Source: Chitinophaga pinensis
GTDB taxonomy: Bacteria; Bacteroidota; Bacteroidia; M30B66
Length of the DNA stretch: 8,198 nucleotides
NCBI GenBank assembly: GCA_943330985.1
Contig: CALQJV010000038.1
Span: 1-8,198 of the forward strand
Direction: 5' to 3'
Shown: positions 1-6,376 of the stretch, one piece after another
Layout of the letters: every line of letters begins with the position of its first letter
How positions within the stretch are numbered: the first letter of the stretch is position 1
The notes under the pieces: generated by a model
What the model was told of the DNA's origin: nothing
The model's input: only the letters and a program-made list of their open reading frames with translations
Databases searched by the model: none
Translations under genes and position numbers: made by a program

Positions 1-180
1 CTCGCAAACAAATCATATCCGTTTCGTCGTGATGTTTTTTATATAAACCGAGAAATTGGCACTCGTCTTGGTACGGGCTTCGCATCGTTTATTGCAGGCG
101 ACAAAGGTCAACGCATTGTTCTTAAATCAGGATTGGTTCCAGCTTATGGCGTAATTCGTTTGGTTGATGTCGGTAATTAA
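1..180 (+). CDS. PstS-like phosphate ABC transporter substrate-binding protein, C-terminal fragment
   Basis: The last 59 codons of a gene whose start lies upstream of the window; frame 1 is open from base 1 to the TAA at 178-180. The visible stretch contains LGTGFASFIAGDKGQRIVLK followed by SGLVPAYGVIRLV. This is the characteristic end of Bacteroidota PstS-family (PBP-like) periplasmic substrate-binding proteins, where the GQRI-x-LKSGLxPA segment closes the second lobe. The family binds phosphate or related oxyanions in the periplasm. From memory, Bacteroidota members are often encoded next to ExbB/ExbD/TonB genes and a TPR protein rather than in a pst transporter operon, so phosphate as the ligand is not assured. 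The TPR gene downstream starts 30 bases after the stop, with no terminator between, so the two are probably cotranscribed. The family call is fairly firm; the ligand is inference. Confidence 0.8.
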   Translation, partial: LANKSYPFRRDVFYINREIGTRLGTGFASFIAGDKGQRIVLKSGLVPAYGVIRLVDVGN

Positions 181-210
181 TTTCATTAGATCATTTTTTA
201 ATATAGTATT

Positions 211-1800
211 ATGAAAAAGTCTGCACTTATTTACTTGCTTTTAGCAATTGCTTTTAGCACGAATGCACAAACATTAGAAGAGGCAAAGCGCCATACTCTT
301 AACGAACAATTCGAAGAAGCAAGTTCTGTATTTCGTCAGCTTGTTGCTAAGTTTCCTATGAAAGGAGACTATTGGTTTTATTTCGGCGAGAATTTATTGC
401 AAGCAGAAATTACCGATTCTGCCAAAACGCTTTATACTCTTGGTGTTCAGAATGAGTTAAATAATCCTTTGAATTTTATTGGTTTAGCGAAAATTGCCAA
501 AATTGAAGGGAAGAAAGAACTTGCCGATCAGCAATTCGCCAAAGCCCTTCAAATGGGTGCGGGAAAAAATGCAGAAGTACTCATCCGTGTTGCAGAAGCA
601 TACATTACAATCACTCCAAATGATATTCCCAAGGCATTTACATTATTAAAAGATGCTGAAAAACTCCAATTGAGAAATCCTGAAATCCAGATATTAAATG
701 GTGATGCTTACATGGTTTACAATGATGGTTCAAGTGCAATTAAATACTATGAGAAAGCACAGGATTTAAATCCTAGTTCGCCCATTGCCATGCAACGTTT
801 GGGTAAATTATGGGTAAATGCTCGAAACCTCGTTGGAAAAGATGGTGCAAAAGGAGCTTTAGATTATTACAATGAAGCCATTAAAACAGATCCTTCTTAC
901 GCACCTGCATACTTAGAATTGGGCGAGCTTTATTCATTGGTTCAACGGTATGAAGATGCAAAACAGAATTATATTAAGTATCTCGAGTTATCTAAAGGAA
1001 CAATAAATTCTCGTGTTTTATATGCATCTACACTATATAAGACAAAGGATTATGCCGGCGCTTTGAAAGAAATTAATTCCATTTGGCAGACCGATACAAG
1101 CCGCACTGTTTTATACAGACTCGCAGCTTATTCTGCATTTGAAACGAAAGATTTCCTCAATGGTATTTCACACATTAATAAGTTCTTTGATCGCCATCCT
1201 GTTGGCAAATTGATCCCGAAAGATTATGCCTATTTAGGAAAATTGCTTTCTGCAACGGGACAAGATTCTATGGCCTTGGAAAAATTGAATTTAGCTTTTT
1301 CTCAAGATACATTATCATTCGATTTATTATCGGACATCGCTTCTGTTTATACAAAAATGAAGAAGTATAAAGAGGCTTCTGAAGCCTATGAGAAAAAGAT
1401 AAAACTAACCAAGGCCAGTTCTCGCGATTATCATCTTTTAGGAGTTACTTACTATAAGATGAATGAGTTTGGTAAAGCCGATTCTGCATTTACTCGTGTT
1501 AATGAATTAGCACCTAAGTTTGTGCAAGGTTTCGATTGGAAAGGTCGTACTCAAAGTATGCTTGATCCGGATTCAAAAGCAGGTTTGGCAAAAGCCGCTT
1601 TTGAGCAAGTCGTAGTTTTAGCAGAACCCGATTCGGCTAAGTACGTGAAAGAACTTATGTCGGCTTATAAATATTTGGGCTTCTATTATTTCATCACCAA
1701 GGATTTTGTAAATTCTAAAATTTGGTGGGAGAAAGTGAAAGCAATGGATCCTAACGACAAACAAGCGAGCGATGCTTTAGGGGCAACCGAAATGAAATAG
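211..1800 (+). CDS. Exported tetratricopeptide-repeat (TPR) protein
   Basis: A 529-residue protein. It starts with a classical signal peptide: MKK, then a hydrophobic core (residues 5-15), then STNAQ with likely cleavage near residue 19-20. No cysteine follows, so it should be soluble in the periplasm rather than a lipoprotein. The mature part is almost entirely helical TPR-like repeats of about 34 residues. Clear units fall near 157-189 (AIKYYEKAQDLNPSS), 216-229 (ALDYYNEAIKTDPSY), 232-264, 370-401, 404-436 and 484-516 (ending WWEKVKAMDPND). More degenerate units between them give roughly a dozen in all. TPR arrays are protein-binding scaffolds and no catalytic domain is visible. It lies 30 bases behind a PstS-like gene with no terminator between, so it is probably the last gene of that operon; a terminator follows at 1825. 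A role with the upstream envelope transport genes is inference. Confidence 0.85.
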   Translation: MKKSALIYLLLAIAFSTNAQTLEEAKRHTLNEQFEEASSVFRQLVAKFPMKGDYWFYFGENLLQAEITDSAKTLYTLGVQNELNNPLNFIGLAKIAKIEGKKELADQQFAKALQMGAGKNAEVLIRVAEAYITITPNDIPKAFTLLKDAEKLQLRNPEIQILNGDAYMVYNDGSSAIKYYEKAQDLNPSSPIAMQRLGKLWVNARNLVGKDGAKGALDYYNEAIKTDPSYAPAYLELGELYSLVQRYEDAKQNYIKYLELSKGTINSRVLYASTLYKTKDYAGALKEINSIWQTDTSRTVLYRLAAYSAFETKDFLNGISHINKFFDRHPVGKLIPKDYAYLGKLLSATGQDSMALEKLNLAFSQDTLSFDLLSDIASVYTKMKKYKEASEAYEKKIKLTKASSRDYHLLGVTYYKMNEFGKADSAFTRVNELAPKFVQGFDWKGRTQSMLDPDSKAGLAKAAFEQVVVLAEPDSAKYVKELMSAYKYLGFYYFITKDFVNSKIWWEKVKAMDPNDKQASDALGATEMK

Positions 1801-1824
1801 GATTAATGAAACGATAAATGAAAG

Positions 1825-1859
1825 TCCCGGAATCAATGATGATTACCGGGATTTTTTTT
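1825..1859 (+). terminator. Rho-independent terminator after the TPR gene
   Basis: The arms TCCCGG (1825-1830) and CCGGGA (1846-1851) pair perfectly. The stem can extend inward through AATCA/TGATT with one bulged base and a short loop, and eight T residues follow at 1852-1859. It sits 24 bases after the TPR stop and ends the plus-strand operon. The T-tract overlaps the stop codon of the convergent yajQ. On the minus strand the hairpin is followed only by a mixed T-rich stretch, so it may serve yajQ weakly as well. Confidence 0.78.
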
Positions 1860-2349
1860 AGGATTTCATATTTTGAAATTGAAGCGGGATGCCAATATCA
1901 GCGCCTCGTAAAACCGACATACTTTGTTGTAGGTCATCGATTTTCTTGCCACTCACACGCAATTGATCATCCATAATTTGGGCTTGAACCTTTAAGCCAG
2001 AATCTTTGATGATTTTTGCAATTTTCCGCGAAGAATCTTTATCAATTCCTTGTTTGATGGTTATGTCTTTACGAACCATATTGCCTGATGCATATTGCTG
2101 CTTCCCAAAATCCATGCACGAAGGATCAATTTTTTGTTTGATTAATCGGGAGCGAACAACATCCTCAATTGCCGTTACGCGCATTTCGTTTTCGGTTAAA
2201 ATATGCACAATTAGCGATTTTTTATCGAGTTCGATTTCCGTTTTAGAATCTCTAAAATCGAACCGGGTTGTAATTTCTTTCGTTGCTGCATTTATTGCAT
2301 TGTCGAGGGTTTGAATATCAACTTTGCTTACAATATCGTATGTTGGCAT
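1858..2349 (-). CDS. yajQ: YajQ family cyclic-di-GMP-binding protein (DUF520)
   Basis: A 163-residue cytoplasmic protein, the usual length for the family and collinear with it throughout. It opens MPTYDIVSKVDIQ and has the conserved RFDFR at 29-33. It also has the second-domain signatures RVSGKKIDDLQ (131-141) and IPLQFQN (154-160). YajQ proteins fold as two ferredoxin-like domains. They were first described as nucleic-acid or nucleotide binders, and in Xanthomonas and Pseudomonas members bind cyclic di-GMP and influence transcription. Whether the Bacteroidota form binds that ligand cannot be told from sequence. No signal peptide or membrane segment is present. The gene is convergent with the TPR gene and divergent from rpsU across a 154-base gap. 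The family call is secure; the physiological role is not. Confidence 0.93.
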   Translation of the reverse strand: MPTYDIVSKVDIQTLDNAINAATKEITTRFDFRDSKTEIELDKKSLIVHILTENEMRVTAIEDVVRSRLIKQKIDPSCMDFGKQQYASGNMVRKDITIKQGIDKDSSRKIAKIIKDSGLKVQAQIMDDQLRVSGKKIDDLQQSMSVLRGADIGIPLQFQNMKS

Positions 2350-2374
2350 AAAATAATACTAGGTGTTTTTGCTG

Positions 2375-2406
2375 CTAATGTATGAATAGTGGATTGGATG
2401 TTCCAA
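2375..2406 (-). promoter_or_regulatory. Candidate yajQ promoter
   Basis: Read on the minus strand, TACATTAG (2375-2382) matches the Bacteroidota -7 element TAnnTTTG at all but one constrained position. A TTGG (2403-2406) lies 20 bases upstream, where the -33 element belongs. A start site near 2369 would give a leader of about 20 bases before the ATG at 2349. The motif is short and AT-rich, so a chance match is possible. Confidence 0.35.
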
Positions 2407-2407
2407 T
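2393..2407. repeat. 15-bp perfect inverted repeat in the yajQ-rpsU intergenic region
   Basis: ATTGGA (2393-2398), a 3-base spacer, and TCCAAT (2402-2407) form an exact dyad. It overlaps the proposed -33 element of yajQ and lies about 58 bases upstream of the rpsU -7 element. No T-tract follows on either strand, so it does not look like a terminator. The geometry fits an operator for a dimeric regulator, but one copy of a short dyad is weak evidence. Confidence 0.3.
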
Positions 2408-2440
2408 AAATTAATATCAATCAAAAAAAAACACGTTATC

Positions 2441-2472
2441 TGTTCAATTAAATAAAAATGTTTTTATCTTTG
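2441..2472 (+). promoter_or_regulatory. rpsU promoter with consensus Bacteroidota -7 element
   Basis: TATCTTTG at 2465-2472 matches TAnnTTTG, the -7 consensus of the Bacteroidota primary sigma factor, exactly. A weak -33 candidate (TGTT, 2441-2444) lies 20 bases upstream, and the region before it is A-rich (2423-2431), possibly an UP-like element. Transcription should start near 2477-2479, leaving a leader of about 25 bases before the rpsU ATG at 2504. It is the best-placed promoter in the window, as expected for a ribosomal protein gene. Confidence 0.8.
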
Positions 2473-2503
2473 CAACCCTTAAGAACATAAAAGAAAAATT
2501 ACG

Positions 2504-2698
2504 ATGCTTATCATTCCTGTTAAAGAAGGCGAATCAATTGAAAAGGCGCTAAAAAAATTCAAGCGTAAAGTTGAAAAAACTGGTCTAATCAAAAATCTAC
2601 GTGAGCGTCAAAAATTCACGAAACCTTCTATCGTTCGTCGCGAAGAAATTAAAAAAGCGATATACAGCGCACAATTTAAGTCTAACGCGGAAGCTTAA
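2504..2698 (+). CDS. rpsU: Small ribosomal subunit protein bS21
   Basis: A 64-residue, strongly basic protein that starts MLIIPVKEGESIEKALKKFK and continues with KVEKTG, LRERQKFTKPS and a basic tail. This is the Bacteroidota bS21 pattern in both length and sequence. bS21 binds the 30S platform next to the 3' end of 16S rRNA. In Flavobacterium johnsoniae it is reported to help sequester the anti-Shine-Dalgarno sequence and to control its own synthesis through an SD sequence on rpsU. Here the bases before the ATG hold only the purine run AAAAGAAAAA (2489-2498) and no GGAGG-like motif. The gene has its own promoter (-7 at 2465) and terminator (2719), so it is probably monocistronic, with the recombinase gene downstream as is common in the phylum. 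Confidence 0.95.
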   Translation: MLIIPVKEGESIEKALKKFKRKVEKTGLIKNLRERQKFTKPSIVRREEIKKAIYSAQFKSNAEA

Positions 2699-2718
2699 TT
2701 CTGTTTCCTTTCATATAC

Positions 2719-2751
2719 AAAGGGATTCCTCCAAAGGGAATCCCTTTTTTT
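2719..2751 (+). terminator. Strong Rho-independent terminator of rpsU
   Basis: A perfect 11-base-pair stem is formed by AAAGGGATTCC (2719-2729) and GGAATCCCTTT (2737-2747), with a 7-base loop. A run of seven T (2745-2751) begins within the stem end. It starts 20 bases after the rpsU stop and separates rpsU from the recombinase gene. Confidence 0.93.
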
Positions 2752-2789
2752 GTTGATAATTCTGTTCCTTTTTTTTCGTTACATGTTTA

Positions 2790-2817
2790 TTGCCAGTTCA
2801 CAATCGCTGTAAATTTC
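2790..2817 (+). promoter_or_regulatory. Candidate promoter of the recombinase gene, giving a leaderless mRNA
   Basis: TAAATTTC (2810-2817) matches TAnnTTTG except for the last base. A TTG (2790-2792) lies 17 bases upstream as a -33 candidate. Only four bases separate the -7 element from the ATG at 2822, so transcription would begin at or within a base or two of the start codon. Some local promoter is needed because a strong terminator lies just upstream. Confidence 0.45.
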
Positions 2818-2821
2818 AAGC

Positions 2822-3703
2822 ATGGAAGCAATAGCCAAATTTATTGAGCACTTGAAGTTTGAGAAGCGCTATTCTCCGCATTCATTAATTGCCTATAAAG
2901 GCGATTTGAAACAATGGGCGCTATTTCTTCATTCCGAATATGAAATATCTGCATTGAATGAAGTGAATGCTTCGTTTATTCGATCGTGGTTAGTGAGTTT
3001 AATGGAGGCTGGTCTTGAGGCTCGCAGTGTGAATCGGAAAATCACCACGCTGAAATCTTTTTACAAGTATGCTGTTCGAAACCATTGGGTTGAGTTAAAC
3101 CCAATGGGGAAAATTACCTCACCCAAAGTTTCGAAACGTCTTCCAGTATACATTGAAGCAGAGAAGCTCGATTTAATGTTGGATAATCAATTGTTTGAAG
3201 ATGATTTTGATGGAAGAAGGGATCATCTCATTCTCGAACTTTTTTATGGAACGGGAATGCGTTTGTCGGAGCTATTAGGTTTATCTATTCAGCATGTGGA
3301 TATCCGGAATCTGCAATTAAAAGTTACTGGAAAACGAAATAAGCAACGTATCATTCCATTATTTCCATCTCTTGCAAATCAGCTATCTAACTTTATAGAC
3401 GAGCGTATTGGAATTGACTCTGATAATTCAACCTTGTTTATTCGCAAAGACGGTAAGACATTATATCCTGCGTTTGTTTATCGTTTAGTTAAAAAGTATT
3501 TGTCGACAGTTAGTACTCAGAAAAAAAGAAGTCCACATGTGCTTCGACATTCTTTTGCTACCGAAATGCTCAATAAAGGAGCTGATTTAAATGCGATAAA
3601 AGAAATTCTTGGGCATGCCAATTTAAGTGCAACGCAAGTTTATACTCACAATACCATTGAAAAATTGAAAGCTGCATACAAGCAAGCGCATCCTCGCGCA
3701 TAA
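2822..3703 (+). CDS. xerC: Tyrosine recombinase, XerC/XerD type
   Basis: A 293-residue protein, normal length for Xer recombinases. Residues 1-90 form the SAM-like core-binding domain (FIEHLKFEKRYSPHSLIAY). Residues from about 107 form the catalytic domain. All the expected active-site residues can be placed: Arg147 in GTGMRLSELLGL, Lys171 in VTGKRNKQR, His239 and Arg242 in SPHVLRHSFATEML, His265 in LGHANLS, and the nucleophile Tyr274 in TQVYTHNT. Xer enzymes resolve chromosome dimers at dif near the replication terminus; no dif-like site or phage gene is visible here. Location just after rpsU is the usual Bacteroidota arrangement and argues for the housekeeping enzyme rather than a mobile-element integrase. 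XerC versus XerD cannot be settled from sequence alone. The downstream neighbour is not the usual hibernation-factor gene. Confidence 0.9.
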   Translation: MEAIAKFIEHLKFEKRYSPHSLIAYKGDLKQWALFLHSEYEISALNEVNASFIRSWLVSLMEAGLEARSVNRKITTLKSFYKYAVRNHWVELNPMGKITSPKVSKRLPVYIEAEKLDLMLDNQLFEDDFDGRRDHLILELFYGTGMRLSELLGLSIQHVDIRNLQLKVTGKRNKQRIIPLFPSLANQLSNFIDERIGIDSDNSTLFIRKDGKTLYPAFVYRLVKKYLSTVSTQKKRSPHVLRHSFATEMLNKGADLNAIKEILGHANLSATQVYTHNTIEKLKAAYKQAHPRA

Positions 3704-3706
3704 TTC

Positions 3707-3726
3707 ATTTGTTAAGGATTTGTTAA
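3707..3726 (+). promoter_or_regulatory. Tandem 9-bp direct repeat resembling a Pho box upstream of the phosphate permease
   Basis: ATTTGTTAA occurs twice, at 3707-3715 and 3718-3726, separated by GG, giving an exact 11-base period (about one helical turn). Each copy contains TGTTA, which fits the TGTCA-like half-site of the enterobacterial Pho box. On the opposite strand the pair reads TTAACA-N5-TTAACA, the layout of Bacillus PhoP sites. The pair lies about 25 bases upstream of the proposed -7 element, in a plausible activator position. Regulator and function are inference. Single TTGTTAA words also occur inside coding sequence in this AT-rich window. Confidence 0.4.
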
Positions 3727-3732
3727 TCTGTT

Positions 3733-3759
3733 TTTGGGTGAGTTTTTTATTTAGTTTCG
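3733..3759 (+). promoter_or_regulatory. Candidate promoter of the phosphate permease gene
   Basis: TAGTTTCG (3752-3759) matches TAnnTTTG at all but one constrained base. TTTG at 3733-3736 could be the -33 element, though the 15-base spacer is shorter than usual. Six bases separate the -7 element from the ATG at 3766, which predicts a leaderless or nearly leaderless transcript. Confidence 0.4.
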
Positions 3760-3765
3760 TAGTCT

Positions 3766-5172
3766 ATGTTCGGACTCGATATTAATCTATCTATACTACT
3801 CTTAGTCTGCATTTTGTGTGCATGTATTTTTGAGTTTATTAATGGTTTTCACGATACTGCCAATGCAGTTGCAACGGTTATTTATACCAAATCGCTAAAA
3901 CCCATTCAATCTGTAGTTTTATCTGGTGTGATGAACTCCATTGGGGTTTTTGCTGGAGGAATTGCAGTAGCCATGGGAATTGTTAATTTATTGCCACCAG
4001 AATCTTTAGTTACTATGGAAGTTGGGCAGAACATCGCCTTAATCTTGGCCTTGTTATTTTCAGCAATCATTTGGAATTTAGGAACCTGGTATCTCGGAAT
4101 TCCCGCATCCAGTTCACATACTTTAATCGGGTCAATTTTGGGTGTAGGTGTAGTTTTTTCATTGACCTCAGCCAATGGTGATTTATCGGGCGTAAATTGG
4201 GCCGGTGCAAATAAAACCGCATTGTCATTGCTTATTTCTCCATTGCTTGGTTTCGGTTTAACATTGTTTAGCATGACATTGTTAAGGAAATTTGTAAAAG
4301 ATCCTGATATTTTTAAAGCTCCCAATGGAGATCAACCTCCCAAATTTTGGATTCGTGCTTTGTTAATTACAAGCTGCGCGGGTTTAAGTTTTACGCATGG
4401 CTCTAACGATGGACAAAAAGGAGTGGGTTTAATTATGCTCATTCTGATTAGTATTGCTCCGATGAAATTTGCCATGGATAGCAATCGCAATTTGTATCAG
4501 ATGGAAGCATCGTCTCAAATGGTATTGGATCAAGTTATCCATTTAGATAATACTAAAATGAACCCAATTGACCGTGCAATTGCAGATCAGATTAAAGCCG
4601 AGTTGTTCGATATTCGTCAGGCATTCGATCGAAATCGGACCAATAAACTAATACCAGAATCGGAGTTATTGGGTCTAAGAAAGGACATCATTTTTATAGG
4701 TGTTCACATAAAAAAATTAAAGGCATCTGGCGCACTTAATTCATTATCGAAAGAGGATTTTAAAAAATTAGATTCATCGGTAAAAGAGATGAAATCGTTT
4801 ACTGAATATGCTCCCAATTGGGTGATATTAATCATATCGCTTTCATTAGGCTTAGGTACTATGATTGGTTGGAAGCGCATTGTTGTTACAATTGGAGAAA
4901 AAATTGGTAAGGAGAATTTAACCTATGCTCAAGGAGCTAGTGCGGGAATTCTTTCAGCGTTAACGATTGGAGTTGCTAGTTATTTTGGTTCACCAGTTAG
5001 TACCACCCAGGTTTTATCGTCAGGTGTTGCCGGGAGTATGGTTTCTTCGAATGGATTTAAAAATCTCCAAGGTGGAACCATCCGAAACATTGCCATTGCA
5101 TGGTTGCTAACACTGCCTGTTACCATGTTGCTTTCGGGAGGATTGTTTATGCTGTTCCGATTTCTATTTTAA
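3766..5172 (+). CDS. Inorganic phosphate transporter, PiT/PHO4 family
   Basis: A 468-residue integral inner-membrane protein that should import inorganic phosphate by cation symport (H+ or Na+; sequence does not say which). The family signature GFHDTANAVAT is at 27-37. Its counterpart in the second half, THGSNDGQKG, is at 210-219. The paired loops GIPASSSHTL (111-120) and GSPVSTTQVL (408-417) show the inverted two-fold repeat typical of PiT proteins. Hydrophobic segments fill about 1-175, 196-232 and 350-468. Between them lies a long hydrophilic, largely helical insert (about 233-348) that should form a soluble domain. No separate PhoU-like (DUF47) gene is adjacent. The gene follows xerC by 62 bases, with its own candidate promoter and a Pho-box-like repeat. 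It runs convergently into the next gene, with one base between stop codons. Confidence 0.93.
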   Translation: MFGLDINLSILLLVCILCACIFEFINGFHDTANAVATVIYTKSLKPIQSVVLSGVMNSIGVFAGGIAVAMGIVNLLPPESLVTMEVGQNIALILALLFSAIIWNLGTWYLGIPASSSHTLIGSILGVGVVFSLTSANGDLSGVNWAGANKTALSLLISPLLGFGLTLFSMTLLRKFVKDPDIFKAPNGDQPPKFWIRALLITSCAGLSFTHGSNDGQKGVGLIMLILISIAPMKFAMDSNRNLYQMEASSQMVLDQVIHLDNTKMNPIDRAIADQIKAELFDIRQAFDRNRTNKLIPESELLGLRKDIIFIGVHIKKLKASGALNSLSKEDFKKLDSSVKEMKSFTEYAPNWVILIISLSLGLGTMIGWKRIVVTIGEKIGKENLTYAQGASAGILSALTIGVASYFGSPVSTTQVLSSGVAGSMVSSNGFKNLQGGTIRNIAIAWLLTLPVTMLLSGGLFMLFRFLF

Positions 5173-5173
5173 T

Positions 5174-6328
5174 TTATAACCGGGGTTTAAGTTTTAATTT
5201 GCTTAAAACCGGATAGTGATCGGAATATTTCTCTCGGATCACTTTGAAAAATAAGGATTCAAAGACTTCCGCATTGTATAAAATGTAATCGATTCTAAGA
5301 AAGGGAATTTTGCCAATATAGGTTGTGCCTAATCCTGATCCAGAAGTTCGGAAGGCATCTTTCAATCCATTCGATATTTGATGATAGGCGTAAGAGTTTG
5401 GCGTATCATTGAAATCGCCCGTTACAATTACTGGGAAAGGACTATCTTCAATATGTTTGCGAATGATGTCGGTTTGTCGAGCCCTTCGAATAAATGCTCT
5501 TCGCATGCGCGAAATTATTTTCTGCGGGCCATCTAAATTCGTATTGTCTTCAACACCAGTTATATTTTGAAGAACTTTATAATCTTCTCTGCGAAATCGA
5601 ATTGATTCTAAATGTAAATTGTAGATGCGAACCGTATCATCCATTATTTTCACATCTGTAAACATGGAGATATTGTCAGTGCTATCGCGGAAAACGATTA
5701 AGCCTTTGCCAACAATAGGATAGCGAGAAAATGTAGCAATTCCCCAATGGTTTACCTCCTTTACATGCGCAGAATGTTCGATATGCACATATTTAGCACG
5801 TTGAATCTGCTTTAAGGTATCGAGTGTATTAAATACACCCGTGTCTTCATAAAAAAACTCCTGCAAACAAAGTATATCTGCTTCCGCACCTTGAATTAAA
5901 TCCATGATGTTGTTGCGCGTTTGTTTGTTCTCTGTCCAATTGTATAAATCAAACAAACGAACATTATATGAAAGCACTTTGAATGTCGAATCTACTGCTT
6001 GAGCATTTTCACTGGAAGATTCTTCCATCTTGCTTCTCCATTGATATAAATCGTTTATCTTAGAAAGGCCGATGAGTATGATGATACCTGAAAACAGCGC
6101 TCTTTTCCATCGAACAAATATCCAAAAACAGACAAAAATACTATTCAAAATGAGCAAAATGGGATACGCAAGCCCCATAAATGCAAACATCCAAAAGTGC
6201 TCTGGACTCAAGAATAATGCGAGGTAAGAAGTCCCCAATCCAACAACCGCGATGAGGTTTAGAATAAATAAAATTCGTAAAAGAAATTCGCGTTTAAACA
6301 TGGATTCTCTGCGGGTAAAAATACTCAT
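5174..6328 (-). CDS. Membrane-anchored endonuclease/exonuclease/phosphatase (EEP) family protein
   Basis: Up to 384 residues. The N-terminal third has about three transmembrane helices (roughly 17-40, 45-72 and 77-90). From about residue 115 there is an EEP-fold hydrolase domain (the Mg2+-dependent superfamily of exonuclease III, DNase I and inositol phosphatases). Its motifs are in order: SYNVRLFD with Asn122, CLQEF with Glu157, NLHL with His239, TGDFND with Asp305 and Asn307, RIDYIL with Asp347, and SDHYP with Asp370 and His371. The catalytic set is complete, so the protein should be active; the substrate (nucleic acid, phospholipid head group or phosphoester) is unknown. The ATG at 6328 has GGAG close upstream. 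However, Met10 (codon 6299-6301) matches the usual N-terminus of relatives and has a -7-like TATTTTTA (6316-6323, minus) just upstream, so 6301 may be the true start. Divergent from the metallophosphoesterase gene. Confidence 0.88.
   Translation of the reverse strand: MSIFTRRESMFKREFLLRILFILNLIAVVGLGTSYLALFLSPEHFWMFAFMGLAYPILLILNSIFVCFWIFVRWKRALFSGIIILIGLSKINDLYQWRSKMEESSSENAQAVDSTFKVLSYNVRLFDLYNWTENKQTRNNIMDLIQGAEADILCLQEFFYEDTGVFNTLDTLKQIQRAKYVHIEHSAHVKEVNHWGIATFSRYPIVGKGLIVFRDSTDNISMFTDVKIMDDTVRIYNLHLESIRFRREDYKVLQNITGVEDNTNLDGPQKIISRMRRAFIRRARQTDIIRKHIEDSPFPVIVTGDFNDTPNSYAYHQISNGLKDAFRTSGSGLGTTYIGKIPFLRIDYILYNAEVFESLFFKVIREKYSDHYPVLSKLKLKPRL
5180..5212 (-). terminator. Weak hairpin at the pit/EEP convergent junction
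   Basis: CCGG (5180-5183) with TTTAAG (5186-5191) pairs with CTTAAA (5202-5207) and CCGG (5209-5212), with a small internal loop and a 10-base apical loop. It lies inside the last codons of the minus-strand gene. On the minus strand it is followed by an A/T mixture rather than a clean T-run, so terminator activity is doubtful. It is the only hairpin I see that could separate the two convergent transcripts. Confidence 0.25.
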
Positions 6329-6376
6329 TCACTCCAACCTTTGACATCTAATTTTAAAGAGTTACAAATCTTCCAA

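Noticed and set aside
1..1800. Part of a pst phosphate ABC transporter operon
   Set aside because: No pstC, pstA, pstB or phoU follows the PstS-like gene; the next gene is a TPR protein and then a terminator.
2006..2314. Plus-strand open frame of 102 codons
   Set aside because: It lies entirely within yajQ on the opposite strand, encodes no recognisable protein, and yajQ is a clear full-length family member.
2822..3703. Tyrosine recombinase as a sign of a prophage or integrative element
   Set aside because: Length, motifs and position after rpsU fit the housekeeping Xer protein; there are no attachment repeats, tRNA gene or phage genes nearby.
3906..4325. Minus-strand open frame of 139 codons
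   Set aside because: It is antisense to the pit gene, whose PiT motifs are unambiguous in the same region; the antisense translation resembles no family I know.
6341..6346. TTGACA as a sigma-70 type -35 box
   Set aside because: It lies 30 bases before the good -7 element, too far to pair with it, and Bacteroidota promoters do not use TTGACA/TATAAT.
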